From Pinus tabuliformis (lineage: Eukaryota; Streptophyta; Pinopsida; Pinales; Pinaceae): DNA of 64,000 bases. Within the stretch, counting starts at the first letter, position 1, and every line of letters begins with the position of its first letter. The notes below the pieces were generated by a model. It saw only the letters and a program-made list of their open reading frames with translations. It was not told where the DNA came from and did no database searches. Below are positions 25,040 to 37,300 of the stretch, piece by piece. Location: NCBI GenBank assembly GCA_031772625.1, contig CM062820.1:1076881369-1076945368 (forward strand), written 5' to 3'. The position numbers were made by a program, and so were the translations under genes.

Positions 25040-26715
25040 GGTCGTGCGATGTCCACGTGAGCTGTCGGATGTGGGAGATGTAATCGGACAGTTCATTGGG
25101 GATGAGAAGTAACAAGGGTTTAATGAGGACGAGCCCGATATAATTAAGAGTTGTTTAATCATATCAGGGGTGTCGGCATTGGTCAAGAAGGTTATTAATT
25201 AACCATGAGGGTTAATTAATCCCTTTGTAATGTGGCGGGGGGTCAGGGTTGTTAATTAGTTACGGATTAACTAATTAATCCCTATTTACAACGGATTATG
25301 GTTATATTTTAACCAAAGGGGCGGGATAATAATATTTCGGGGTTTTTAACATAGTTAAAATAATACGAGAGCAGGTAAAATTTATATGAGATTTATATAT
25401 TAATACATGTTAGTAGTTAATATGATTTTGAAGTGAAAAGTGCTAAGTATAAACATTTGAGGTGTGTATTCAAACTTAGGTTAAAGTGAAAAAGAAGGGT
25501 TTTTGTGGAAATATTTTAATTTTCTTAAGTAAAACAGGATTTTACTTAGGAAAAACTTATCAAGGGAATGAATGATTTATGAATGGGTATGATGATTAAT
25601 GAATGGTCTTAAGTACTTAGGCTTTATAAATTATAGGGCCGAGGGTCCGGTCCCTCCAGAAGTCAGAGAAATGCTCTGAGCCCCTTTAATTTAATAAATA
25701 CCTTGGCACTTAGGGGAAATTAGTGAAACTTTAGGGGAAATGAGTAGGGGAGTTAATTATTTTGACTTTGCTTGCTTGATATGTCTTTCATGTACTGCAT
25801 GCCTTTGCCTTGTGATGAAAATAAAAGATCTAAAAATTCACACTTATCATTCATCACATGTTTTGCTGCAACCATCATCTACCTACCCTACCTACTTAAC
25901 CTAGCATTTTTACTTCTTTATTGGGGTGCACTTAGATTGGAAAACGCTTATCAAATTTTCCTTTCTTTTACATGGCAATGCCTATCTAAGTCTACACTTA
26001 TTACATCCAAGGGCTCAGATTAAACTGTTGAGCTCCTTTTTTACTCTACCTATCTACTTATCTGCCAAGATTACACTGTTTGGTCAGATCTTTATTCTTT
26101 ATTTCTACAACATGAAATTGAAATATGAACTAGCCAAGTTTAAACTATTTGACTATTCATGAATTGTGGCATAAGTGACAAGCTGCACACAATTGTTTAT
26201 TACACAAAGTGAAAAAGTAGTGGCATTTAGATTTTCACATTTTCATGGTCTTTTCTTTTTGTTGGGGTTCATTTTATTTCATTTTTTGACCATCTTTTAT
26301 TCTTTTTACCCTTTGATTTTTCTTTTAGGGCATACCCTCTTTACATTTTTTAATTTTTATTTTTATTTTTTGAAATATGGAAAACCTTTGCAACAAGTAA
26401 ATGTATGAACATATTACATAGCTCATCAAGTCAATCATGATATATGACACCTAGTGGTATAGGGGCATAACAATGGCTCCACTTGGGGATGGATTTTCTT
26501 GGTGAAAAGTCAAGAATAGTAGATCAGAGGCCTATGAATGACTTTGACTATATTCTGCAATCTTCTTTTCCTTGCTGCTTTATTGTAAGTATGACAGTGA
26601 TTCTTCTGAGGCTTAGGGCCTTCTCTTCGGGTTTCAACTCCAACAAGTTACTGTCCAATCAAAATTTTGACAATACAAAGGATATAGTATGTACATGTTA
26701 AGAATCATGGTAACA

Positions 26716-28030
26716 TTAATAAGTAGGATCAAAGTAATTTTTTAACATCCGACTATTGACTGGTCCTTCTTCAACTTCTGTACCATCTAAGTTTTTGAGA
26801 AAATATGTGTTGTTTCCCTGGAAGGCATAGATAATGTATGGTCCCTTCCATAGGAAGTCAAACTTCCCATGTTTCCCCTTATCCTCTCTCCTGGAATCCC
26901 ATCTTAACACTTTATCTCCAAGGTAGAAATCATCTGCCTTGGTTCTTTTGTCAAATATCTTCTTGAGCTTCTCCTGCAACACTTGGGATCTTTGGTACAC
27001 CTCCTCTCTGGTCTGCTGTAAATTGATGATTTGGTTTATCCTTCTTTGAATATCATTAGGTTCCACTTGAGCTTCTTGGAGTATTTTCATTTCAGGAATT
27101 CCTAGTGATGAAGGAAAAACAACCTCCATGCCATATACTAACTCATAAGGACTAGTTCCAATGGATTTTTTGGTTGTAAGCCTATCTGCCCATAATGCAT
27201 TTATTAGTTTCTTATGCCAAGTCTTTTTATTTTACTCCAACAGTTTTTTGATGATATTAATGAGGCTCTTGTTGGAAGATTCAGCCAATCCATTCCCTTG
27301 AGGGTAATAGGCTATGGAATGGCTGAATGTAATGTGGTACTTGTTATAGAAACTGATCATTTTCTTTGATTTGAAAGTTGCAGGACTACCAGTTATGATT
27401 TTAGCAGGGCAACCAAACCTAGATAATATATTGGAAACCTATGATCACTATGTCATTGGCCTGTCTGGAGGGGATGCCCTCTATCCATTTGGTAAAATAG
27501 TCAGTGGCAATGAGTATCCATTTGTGTTGGCTTGAAGATGGTGGATGGATTTCTCCAATGAAGTCAAGACCCCATTGTTGGAAAATTTTCTCAGTGGAAA
27601 TGGGTTTCAAGGGTAAAGGTAACAATTTTCTATTGCCCTAAAAAATTTGACATTTATGGCAAGAAGTGACAAATTTCTTCACATCAATGAACAAGGTTGG
27701 CCAATAGAATCTAGCCCTTAGGATCTTATCTGCAATTGATTTCCAATAAAGGTGTCCACCACAGTCTCTTGCATGAAATTCTTGGAGAGCCTTGTCAGCT
27801 TCATCTTTTAACAAACAATTCAATAAAATTCCTTCATGATTTTTCCAAAAAAGAGCATTATCTAAAATACAAAACCTTGAAGCTTTCATTTTTAAAAACC
27901 TATTCTTTATTCTGGATAACCCTGGAGGAGCCTGCAGGTTTTTTAAAACATAAATTACATCAGCATACCAAGGTGAGTCTAAAAAGGCCTGGCTGATTTG
28001 TGGAGTCACCATCTCCTGTTCATCATCCAA
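26716..28030 (-). pseudogene. Element C integrase
   Basis: The frame 27638-28030 carries the zinc-binding HHCC motif (His86, His93, Cys124, Cys127 of that frame). The core starts in 27419-27625 with 'WGLDFIGEI' (first catalytic Asp) and 'ATDYFTKWIEG'. At 27388-27390 the second catalytic Asp position reads Gly ('IITGSPATF'). The Glu is present in 'NGLAESSNKS' (codon 27280-27282). The C-terminal frame 26716-27129 has 'DKVLRWDSRREDKGKHGKFD', 'WKGPYII' and 'NSRMLKNYFDPTY', typical of the Ty3/gypsy integrase C-terminal domain. Frames are joined across a few stops, so the protein is inactive as it stands. No chromodomain is seen. Confidence 0.9.
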
Positions 28031-28060
28031 TTCATTTATGTCCAGGGCTTGACAATTGGT

Positions 28061-28625
28061 TTATGCCATGAGTTTGGCCAATCCCTGTCCTTTTATCAGT
28101 TTTGTAGGTTTTATCTCTATATCATATTCTAAGATGGTAGTAATCCATTTACCTCTTTTGCCCTCAATTCCATCCTGAGTTAGGATGTCTTTGACAACTG
28201 CATTAGGTACATAGGCTATCACATGAGAGTATAATATGTAGACTCTGAAGTCTTTAATGGCTTTAACAAGTGCAAAAGCTTGTTTCTCCAATATTTTGTA
28301 TTTTAATGATGCATCTCTGAGTGCTTTACTGAAAAAGGCTATATGTTTCTCACATCCTTGATCATCTTTTTGTAATAAAACAGCTACTATAGTGTGTTCT
28401 GATGCAAAAGAAAATATTATGAAGTCTCTATCAAATTGTGGACTGGTTAGGACCAGTGTTCTAGTTTAGGCCATTTTTATTTCTTCAAATGATTTCTTAG
28501 CCTCTACTATCCATTTAATACTTGAATCATTTTTAAGCATGTTATTAAGTAATCTAATTAGTTCTGCTAAGTTAGATATGAATCTTCTCAAAAAAATTAT
28601 CTTCCCTAAGAAAGCTTGAAGTTCT
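28061..28625 (-). pseudogene. Element C RT connection and RNase H (second RNase H)
   Basis: Joined frames show the RT connection ('IKWIVEAKKSFEEIK', 'TSPQFDRDFIIFSFASEH'), where the Asp that usually starts RNase H is not preserved, then 'CEKHIAFFSKALRDASLKY', 'LEKQAFALVKAIKDFRVYI' and 'YDIEIKPTKLIKGQGLAKLM'. This is the usual Ty3/gypsy RNase H position after RT. It looks degenerate in active-site residues, consistent with Tat elements in which this domain is relaxed once a second RNase H is present. Confidence 0.8.
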
Positions 28626-29430
28626 TTAATACTTCTTGGATGAGGTATCCGTAAAAATAGCTTCTATTCTGGCAGGATCAATTCGAATGCCATCCTTAGA
28701 AATGATGTGAACCAAAATCTTACCTTCCTCTAGATCAAACAAGGACTTCTTTGGATTTAAATAAATGCCATATTTTCTGTATTTTAAAAACACTTGCTTG
28801 AGATGGTCCAAATGCTGCTGATCTGATTTAGAAAAAACAGTTAGATCATCTAGATATATAACAAAAAAAATTATGAATCTCTTTGGCAAATGCAATGTCC
28901 GTTGCCCTTTGGAAAGTTTCTCCTGCGTTTTTAAGTCATAATGGCATTTTGATGTACATAAATGTGCCCCATGGTGTTGTAAAAGCAGTTTTTTCTTGGT
29001 CATCAGGATGAACCAGGATCTGGTTATATCCTGAAAAACCATCTAAAAGTGAAATTCTAGAAGAACCCACTACCCTTTGCAAAATATGATCCATCTTAGG
29101 TAAAGGGTAGTTATCTTTTAGAGAAACCTTGTTCACATTTCTCAAATCAACACATAATCTTATTTGCCCGGTTTTCTTCCTAGTAGGTACTAAGTTAGAT
29201 ACCCACTCTAAAAATCTAATAGGGGAAATCATCCCTGCTTCATACATACATTTAATTTCTTTTTAAATCAATGGTAATAACACAATGTTCATTCTTCTGA
29301 GCTTTTGTTTAAAGGGCTTCTAATTTTCTTTCAGAGGTATGGTATGCTGAATTATGGAGGTGTCATATAATTTCAAATCCTCATAACTCCAAGCAAAGAC
29401 ATCTTGGAATTCTCTCATGAGTTCAACATA
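28626..29430 (-). pseudogene. Element C reverse transcriptase
   Basis: Frame 28936-29247 holds 'MYEAGMISPIRFLEWVSNLV', 'RLCVDLRNVNKVSLKDNYPL' and 'LLDGFSGYNQI', RT fingers and palm. Frame 28626-29042 holds 'FFVIYLDDLTVFSK' with the YLDD catalytic box at 28845-28856, followed by 'LNPKKSLFDLEEGKILVHII'. Between them is an in-frame stop ('KMPL*LKNAGETF') and a shift at an 8-base homopolymer (28862-28869). Upstream, to about 29430, are 'FAWSYEDLKLYDTSIIQH' and 'KPFKQKLRRMN', usual just before RT. Confidence 0.9.
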
Positions 29431-29939
29431 TTTTAACTTCTAGTCAGGAGTTAAAGACTTTGATAGTTTTATAATCTTTGGATTGTCTTCTGTTCCTAAA
29501 TTATATTATTCAATGTCTGCTTTTAATGGTTCCATCTTTGGTTTCTTAGGAATGTCATTGGAATCAAAAAGGTATTCTAGAGGAGTTAATCCTTTAGGCA
29601 AATGATTGTATTTTAGGTCAATAACCTCTGCTTCTTCTTTAATTATCTCATCAAGGTCCATTTGCTTAAGGTCTTGAACTTCTTTTTTAGTGAATTTTGT
29701 GGGATGAAGCATTTGAATTGAACTCTCTTCTGAAATTTTTATTTCTACCTCATTTATCTGATTTGAATTAATGATTGTATCAACATCTATGTAAATGTTA
29801 GAAAACTCTTCATCTAAAGTTAAAAAGTTATTAATCTGCTCATCACTATCAAAAACTTTCCAGTTCTTCAGGTTATCAGGGATGGTTGGCTTGTGCCTAA
29901 TTTCAATAGTGAACTAATGATTAGGTTCGAATGATAATT
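29431..29939 (-). pseudogene. Element C spacer between extra RNase H and RT
   Basis: Joined frames give a charged linker with 'RHKPTIPDNLKNWKVFDSDE', then frame 29506-29712 ('MLHPTKFTKKEVQDLKQMDL', 'LPKGLTPLEYLFDSND'). It has no catalytic motif. It reads in the same direction and appears to be part of the same polyprotein. Function unknown. Confidence 0.65.
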
Positions 29940-30327
29940 TACAAGTGCTGACAAACATTGCTAGGCTATGGGCTTGCAAGTTGTGTTTTCTAGGGATTAT
30001 AGCAAGCTAAGTTTCCAGAAAAGTATCAAGAATATCTATGAATCTTCCTCTATAATACCCTAATCTAGGATCCCTAGTTAAATATTTCCCTTTGATCTAT
30101 TTAATGATTAATTTAGAATCTCCTATGACAGATACTTTAATTGCCCCTAATCTTTTAACAAGTTTAAGACCCAACAAAAGAGCTTCATACTCTGCCATAT
30201 TATTGGTGCACTTAAAATTTAATCTGTAGGCATGGCCTTCAGCATGGTCATTTTCTAGATTATACACCCAAACTCCTGCTCCTGCCCCAAATTTATTAAT
30301 TGAGCCATCAAATTCTAAATGCCACAA
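29940..30327 (-). pseudogene. Element C extra RNase H (archaeal-type) before RT
   Basis: The frame from 30327 reads 'LEFDGSINKFGAGAGVWVY' (Asp7), 'CTNNMAEYEALLLGL' (residues 40-54) and 'VSVIGDSKLIIK' (Asp70). After one stop it continues to 'PRKHNLQAHSLAMF' at about 29951-29997, the C-terminal RNase H motif with His where Asp is normal. These are the motifs of the second, archaeal-like RNase H acquired by plant Tat elements. Here it lies between protease and RT, ahead of the standard RNase H at 28061-28625. Confidence 0.85.
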
Positions 30328-30505
30328 AATTTCATGCTCATAATTGGTGTCAGGGGTAATAAGAATTTGTTTGACAGTGGAATTTGGTTGTTCATTCTCA
30401 TCAGTTTTTTCTTGGTTATCTAATTTTTCATTTTTTTCTGAGATCTCCAGGATGTGAACACTTGATTTCCTTTGTTATTTTCTTTTGGTTTTGCTGCTAA
30501 AACTT

Positions 30506-30991
30506 CTAAAGTGTTGGGAGGATTGGTTTCAGCATTATAAAGAATAAATGAGTCCATATCAGAGTGTACTGAGTAGATGGGAAATTTTGTGGTTTTTCCT
30601 GACTACTTACTACATATTTCGTCAATGTTTCTCTGTATAACTTCTTAGGTTGGCCAAAAACTGAGATAGTAGCATAGGACATGTCCAATTGAAAATATCT
30701 CTGCTTAGCACCCCAGGATCTGTATAATAACATGCCATGTTTTGGTGGTATGTCTGCTACCACTATATCCATTAAAATTGTTTTTGTAGGGTATTGAACC
30801 AATGAGACACACAAGTATTTTATCAATCCCAAACATCTCACTTGACTAGAATCAAAAGAAAAGAGATCTTTGTATGGTCTAGTGATGTCTAGGTCTAATT
30901 TTTCCATTACAGAATTGGGCATTACGTTGTGAGATGCCCCAAAATCAAACATGGCATTGTGAAGAATCTTGTCATGTATATTTAAGCTCAC
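30506..30991 (-). pseudogene. Element C aspartic protease
   Basis: The 161-codon frame has 'AMFDFGASHNVMPNSVMEKL', the retropepsin-like active-site loop (D-F-G-A in place of the more common D-T/S-G-A), then 'DLFSFDSSQVRCLGLI', 'VQYPTKTILMDIVVADIPPK' and 'GMLLYRSWG', matching the flap and the hydrophobic-hydrophobic-Gly region of Ty3/gypsy proteases. Processing of the gag-pol polyprotein is the inferred role. The C-terminal 40 residues are a linker to the RNase H. Confidence 0.85.
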
Positions 30992-31750
30992 ATAGAAAGG
31001 AGAAATCCCTCTTTCTAATGGTTTCCCATTTACTTCAGGGCCAAAGATTAATTCTGGCTGGTCATCAAAAACATTAACAGAGTCTTCAGTTCCAGTGATT
31101 TTAAGTGATCTATTGATTTGACTTTAGTAGGCATCATGTTTAGCTAATTCAGACAATGGAACAACAATTTTCAACTTGCCTACTTCAGTTTCCAGATTGA
31201 AGGGTTTTTCTGCTTGGGCTTTTGGGTTTCAGACAGTAGGATTCTCTCTATTTTCTGTATTTTCTGTGTTTTTCTCCTTTTCAGGAGTGGGGTTATGATT
31301 TGCAGTTTCTCCTAAATCAACTTCTGGAGGTTCTTCCACATTTCCCTTGGAAGGAAGAGAAGTGGAGGGTTGTCTATTGTTTGGTTGATTATCAGAGACA
31401 TCTTCAATTATGGGGTTAGAAGGATTAGGGTCTAATCTAGAAAGAATATGTATAGGTGTAGTGACTGTCTTACCTTTTATGGGTTGTTTTGGAGCCTTCT
31501 GCTTGTTTGCTTCAGGAATATCAATTCTCCTGCTCCTTAAGTTGTATTACTTATGCACCTCATAGATGGCTGTGTCATATCCTTCCCTAAATTCGAATGA
31601 TTCACCTGACTAAGTTTGAAATTGTTTAAGAATGTGAGCCTCTTGATCCTCTTGGGTCAAGAAAACTTCTCTTTCATTACTGAGTCCCATCAGATTTATT
31701 TGAGTGTCCTTTTCAAGTTCTTCAGAGTTTGAGCCTTCTGCATAATTCTG

Positions 31751-32900
31751 CTAGAAAGGGGGTCTAATGTTTTGGTCTAAACCAGTCTTCCCAGTGTTTT
31801 GATTTTGGTTTTTTCTGAAATTAGGATTTCTCCCCGTGTTGCTTGGTTGACCATCCCATGGATCTTTTCTCTCAATCATTTCTACTCTATCTCCTAACCT
31901 ATCCATCCCTTTAATTATAGCGTCCAGTTTTTGTTCAAAAGGTGAGGATTCTTCTTTCAATGGTTTTCTCCTCTTACTCCTAACCTTGGCTCTTATGGAT
32001 ATTAGGTTGGCTTCAACGCTAACAGCTATGCTATGCATATCTTCTAAAGTGCGAGGAGCTCGTTCTCTTAGCTGGAAGGCCATGTCAGAATCAAATCCAT
32101 TAGGGAATTTGATTAAAGCTAAATCAGGTGGAGGTATGAGGTTTTGAGAAATGGATTTATAGACATTGTTGAACCTAGTGCAGTAATCTCACACAGTTTC
32201 TTGTGCTCCTCTTTTTAGGTTTTCATACTCTAATAAAATTTGGAGAGGATCTTTCTTTTTCTCCCATCGGTTCAGGAATTGTCTATAAAGAGTTTCTAGG
32301 GTGTCTATACTATTTGTAGCTAGGGCTCTAAACTAGGTTCTCACTTCCCCTGTTAGACTCTGAACAAATATTCTCATTTAGACATCATCAACATCTATTT
32401 CATATATTTCAAAGTAGTCAGTCATCTTTTTGGTGTGTTGTTGGGTTGTATAGGTACCAGTACCATCAAATGGAGTGATCTTACTTTGGCAATCCTGGGG
32501 CATGGCACCTCAATTGGCTGGTAATACCAGGAAAGTATAACTTTTTGCTATTGATGTAGGTAATAATGAAACAACAGCTTGGGTAGGGATAGCAGTGGAA
32601 GTTTGGATTGTGGATGGAGGGGTAGAAGGGATGGTCTATTGTGGAGTGGTTTGAGGTTGTGATGTATGAGGAAATGGTGATGAGCTTGCAGAGGCAGTAG
32701 TGATTACAGAGGGATTGGGTGTTCCTTCAGAGGTAAGATCATATTGTATTGAGTTCTACAAATGTCTGTCAATTGAGAAATTGACAGCTTCAAGCTGTAA
32801 TTCTTCAATGAATACTAGGTCTAGGACTAGGTCAATTAATTCAGAATCAGAAGATGTCCTAAAAAAAGAGGTTTCAAAGTGTTCATCGAAGGGTTTGTCT
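31751..32900 (-). pseudogene. Element C gag
   Basis: Joined frames show a Ser/Pro/Thr-rich N-terminal stretch, then a retrotransposon gag domain: 'MTDYFEIYEIDVDDV', 'FVQSLTGEVRT', 'TLETLYRQFLNRWEKKKDPL', 'YCTRFNNVYKSISQNL' and 'IKFPNGFDSDMAFQLRERAP'. The frame 31751-32083 adds a basic, Asn/Gln-rich C-terminus ('KVRSKRRKPLKEESS', 'RNPNFRKNQNQNTGK'). Stops interrupt at sites where Trp or Gln is usual. No CCHC knuckle is visible. A linker (30992-31750) with acidic and Pro-rich runs separates it from protease. Confidence 0.8.
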
Positions 32901-33223
32901 TCAAGATAAATCCACCTAACAGGACAATATCTTGATCTGTAGGTGGGCCGAGAACTAGCATAATGTTCTTGACTTTCCTGTTTCCTAAGAATTCTGGGAT
33001 TAGATTGGGGTTCTCAAACACTTGTGGTGGATTGGGATCAGGATTAGCTCTGGTGTAACGAGTCCTTTCTGAAGCCAGGTTTTTAGATTTAGTTTTTAGT
33101 TTTCCTTAATTGATATTGACAAACAACTTCTATGTTTTCTTTAAGATGCTTTAGATTTGGAATTTAAATTTTCTTAAAGATGTATTTGATTGAGGAATCA
33201 ATTCTCCAGTATGGTCACTACTA
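32901..33223 (-). other. Element C internal 5' end
   Basis: This stretch sits between gag and the 5' LTR on the minus strand. A primer binding site should adjoin 33223, but the minus strand next to the LTR (TAGTAGTGACCATACTGG) does not match a tRNA 3' end that I know, so I do not call one. Confidence 0.5.
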
Positions 33224-34045
33224 TGTTATCACTCAGATTTTCTCTAAAGTTGTAAGAAGAGGGAAAGGGGTCTGAGGTAACCACAAACCAAATTTTAAGT
33301 ACAGAATCTAACCAATCTGTACTCAGGGAGGGCTCTCTCTTTACGATTTAGCTTTGTTTTATAGATATTAGGCTAGTTATGAAAGCTTGGAGGTTTTGAT
33401 TGCGTTTGATGGTGAAATTCAAGAACAGATATATATAACTGAGTATTTCAGGCCATTGGGCTATGGAGTCAATAGAAGATGGCTTAACTGGATTTTGTTT
33501 ATCAACAAAAGGATGGCTTCACAGGGCAAGATAGCTAAACAGGGAACAAATGGTAACTTGAAAAGATGGGATGGACTTAAAAGGGAAGAAAGGCAATTAA
33601 TAATCCTCCAACATGTTTTAAGAAGAGGGAACTTGAATGATCATTAATAAAAATCAATTAAAAATTTCCTATCAAATGACCAAAATGATAAACTAAAAAG
33701 CAGGAGCAGTTAAGAATTCCTTGCATATGATAGTTTAGAAGAAAACATTTAGAATAAAATGATTTTAAAGACAAATTGCACTTAAGCACTTTCTGAATTA
33801 CACTTTTTCGTTTTAATATTCAGATATGGAACACAGTTGAAATATCAAAGAAGAAAACAAAAACACATGAGATATAGAATACTTACTTGTCCGATGTTTG
33901 ACACATGAATCTTGTGAAAAGTCTTTTGTATTATTTCTTCATCCGGCCAACCATACAAAAATTGTCCAACAGTACTTCTTTTCCAAAATAATCAATCTTA
34001 CAGAAATGTCTTAAGAATCCACCCTCAATACTCTGAATGAGGGAG

Positions 34046-34053
34046 TATTTATA
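34046..34053 (-). promoter_or_regulatory. Element C genomic-RNA TATA box (5' LTR)
   Basis: TATAAATACTCCCTCATTC on the minus strand. If used, transcription would start near 34020 and run into gag, making R-U5 about 800 bp and U3 about 6 kb. A splice-donor-like GTAAGTAT lies downstream at about 33883-33890 (minus), not conserved in the other LTR. Confidence 0.6.
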
Positions 34054-34392
34054 CAAAAATTTACAATAAAATATTTCATAAAAAAGAGAGATATATTCTA
34101 GGATGACTAACTATATGTTACATGAAAGTAGAGACAGATGGTCTCGAAGATAGAAGATAAAGTAAACTGATGGCTTTCTGTCCCTGTTTTTGTGAATGAG
34201 CTGGTGGCAGGCCTATGATTAGGCATCTTGCTGTCTTCTTTGTAATTCTGTGCTGGCTGTTTTGCTTTTCATCTTCTTACTGATACACTTTGATCTGTTC
34301 TGATACTGTTTACCTACTTGATCTTTGTTTACCCTCTTTTATCACAATTGACTATGGTAAATAATAAAAATTTACTTTTTACCAAGGATAAA

Positions 34393-37300
34393 TCACAAAA
34401 TCTCTATCATGTCCGTCCACCATTTTTCTTGTGGTATTCTGGTCCTTTGAAGTTTCCTGAATATTTCATCAACCTCTGTGTATTTGAAAAAGTTAGTTTG
34501 AACTGGAAACAAATGCTTTAACTCATGTTCAACATAGAAAAGGTTCTCGAGACTGTCATAGAGAACTCTGCCTGTAGGCAATGCCTTTGGTGCAGATGCA
34601 CTAGCTGATGAACTGGCCTGGTTATCTGCATATTGAGCCAATTTATCAATAGAGTCTATATGTCTAATTAGTTTATCATTAATAACTAAAGGACTGGGGA
34701 GTCCTTTGCTCTACAAAATACAAAACTTTTCCATGAAACTATTAATTTCTTCTTGCATGTTTTGGCATCTCCTTTCCTAATTCTGCATCAGAGACCTTTT
34801 GGTCAATACTTTCTTGACTTCTAGAATAGTCCATGTTCTGTCTTCAATGCCCAGCTCTTTTGTCTGGTACTTATTTTTGCTATTCAAAAAATTTATTAAC
34901 CTGGTGGCTTCCTCAGGTTTTCCTCCTAGCTCTTCTTTAGTTCTCTGGATTTCTTCAAGAGCTACTTTTACCAAATCAATCTGTTCAAAAATTATTTGTA
35001 CAAACATCATTTACTGACTAATTGATGTTGGTCCCAAGAATATTCCTAATGTATATTAAGATCTTGTCAAATGTGAGGTCCTTCTCTAATGATTTCATGT
35101 GTTGAGCTAACCCTTTGTTCTCCCTTACCTTTTCAGCAAAATTTATTTTTGAAAGATCATATTTTTGTTCTAAGGTAACAAATTGTTCTTTTACCTTCTG
35201 CAATTTAGATACTTGGAGCTTCATCTCCTCCATTGATTTTATCAACTCTTCTGTGCTCAAACCTGAAGTACTTGCCTGTGCTATTTCTGCTATTGCTGTT
35301 CTTGTGACTATACCTGTGATTACTTCAGCTATGACTAAACGGAAATTGGGTGCCAGAGCTGTTGCTAGTATTGAAGGGACTGCAATGGAGACCATTGGTA
35401 TCACATTTGGAGGCTGAGAGGTCGACTCTCCCTGCGTTCTCTTCAATGATTTTTCTAACTATTGTTCAGTCTCCTTTAACTATTCATTTAGCTTTAGGAC
35501 TAAGTCCATAAGCTCTTCTTTAGGCTTCTTCTGAACAACTTCTGCAGTTTGTGGATGTCTTGTTGGTGGTAACTTTAGCTGCTTTCTTAAGGTAGCTATG
35601 TCTTCATCTTTTTTCTTTATTAAGGCCTCTGCTGCCTTCAGATCCTTTGGGTTATGACCCAATCCAATCACTAACTCTTCTAAAGATTTAATTCTGTTGT
35701 CTTTACCCTATGAGGAGGCTCTTTCCAGCTGTAATTGGGTAGTTGTATTATTCAAAGAATTTTCCAATCTTTGGGCCATCATGGCTTTACTGGTCAATGT
35801 TGAATATACCATTTCCCCTGTCTGCTTGTGTAACTCAATCTGATCCAGTGGATGAATGTCCTTTGCCATGACCTCAAAATCTGTTTCAAGGTAATATGTA
35901 ATTGTTTGAGGCTGTTGTACTTTGGGCTTGAAGAAGCTCATTTGCATTTTTCCCTCCTTGATGTCATAGGCTAACATCAACTTATTCTGATTGGTGGGAG
36001 CCATTTTTAAACATTGATTATATACCTAGATACCTAATGGCTCGTTCTTGAATTTTATTTCTTTGAATTTCTTTTTAATATCTAAGTTCTCATTTCCTGG
36101 AGGCTTGAAGGATGACACTTTCACACTTTTTTTCCTCTCTAACTCTTGTCTCTGTGAGCTAAAAGGTGTCTCACCTGCTGGGAAAGTCTGATGACTGTCT
36201 ACACCTTCTTTTCTTTGACTATCTGTAGTTTCTTCAAAAAATTCCTCTTCTGAATGAGGGTTTAGCCTTTGCCTATTAGCACTAGGCTGTTCTAATGGAC
36301 CACTGGCAGGGGTAGCTACTTCCCTGTCTCTCTTTTTGTTCTTTTCCTCATTCAGAGGAGTCTGTAAAATTGGTGGTTCTCCTATGTTGACTTGAGTTGG
36401 GTGAGCCTGTGTTTGAGCTTGCTCCTGAGAAGTTTCAGGCTGCTTTGACATGGTTGATTGTTCTATTGCCTGGGTGATGGTTTCCTTTTCTCTCCCTGTG
36501 ATGTCTCAGCAAGGGGTGCACCAGTCTCCTGTGAGTGCCTTTGAGAGGTATCAGCTGTTGAGGCACTAATCCCTGATGCTGACCTTTGAGAGGTCTCAAA
36601 TTGCACCTGTCCAAAAGAATCTAGGTCAAGTGTTTTTTCAAGATCTTTCATTACATTTTCTATGTTGATCTGCTCACTATCTATTTCTACTAGGGTCCCT
36701 TCCCTCCATTCATCCATATTAGAAAATCACTCAATCTCTGGAATTTTTTGTTGCAAGTGAGGTGATAGTCTATTTTTCATCCTTCTATCACAGATGAAAC
36801 TATGAGGGTCATATGGAGTCTAACCAAAACTTTTGTTTAATTTCAGATCATCTTCTAGAATTTTTTCTACTTCTTTCCATGCTTCCCTAGTGTTAAATGG
36901 ATTAAATCTGAGTTTATCATTTGTCTATAATATTCCAATGCAAACAGTCTCATTGGAACATATCTAGGTAGCTTGAATGGGGCAAGCTCACACCCATATA
37001 CCATGTTTTCTGTGTGATTTTGGTATAAATACCAATCACCCACTCTGTACTATTTGGAGAGCTGAAGGATCCTCTTGATGTCATCACTAATTCTCGGAGG
37101 GGAATTCCCTGTCAGCAATGTGGTCACTAGGTGGACAAACTGATCAATGAACTCATTATAGGAATAAGGGCTAGCAAAAGATCTATGGAAGATGGAGGTC
37201 CAAAATATGACAAACCTTGGATTACCCTTAGTATGAAGTTTCTTGACAGAAAATGAGAATTTTTCTGATTGATAGTAGAGGATTCGGTGATATATGAAGG

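Larger units (their letters stand above)
19582..26472 (-). repeat. Element C 3' LTR (left copy), 6.9 kb
   Basis: It aligns along its length with 33224-40043. In about the first 370 bp I count on the order of 30 differences, so roughly 8-9 percent divergence. The copy contains the LTR coding region (about 24770 down to 20752), two TATA-like boxes on the minus strand, a CpG-richer patch (about 24830-25100) and AT-rich palindromes at about 25190-25290. About 67 bp near 23265-23331 are absent from the other copy. Confidence 0.95.

Noticed and set aside
26473-26701. 72-codon plus-strand ORF (26483-26701) after the left LTR, with a PBS-like TGGCTCCACTTGGGG
   Set aside because: The element is on the minus strand, so this is its 3' untranslated end and polypurine-tract region read backwards.
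33190-33223. Primer binding site for element C next to its 5' LTR
   Set aside because: No convincing match to a plant tRNA 3' end, so none was called.
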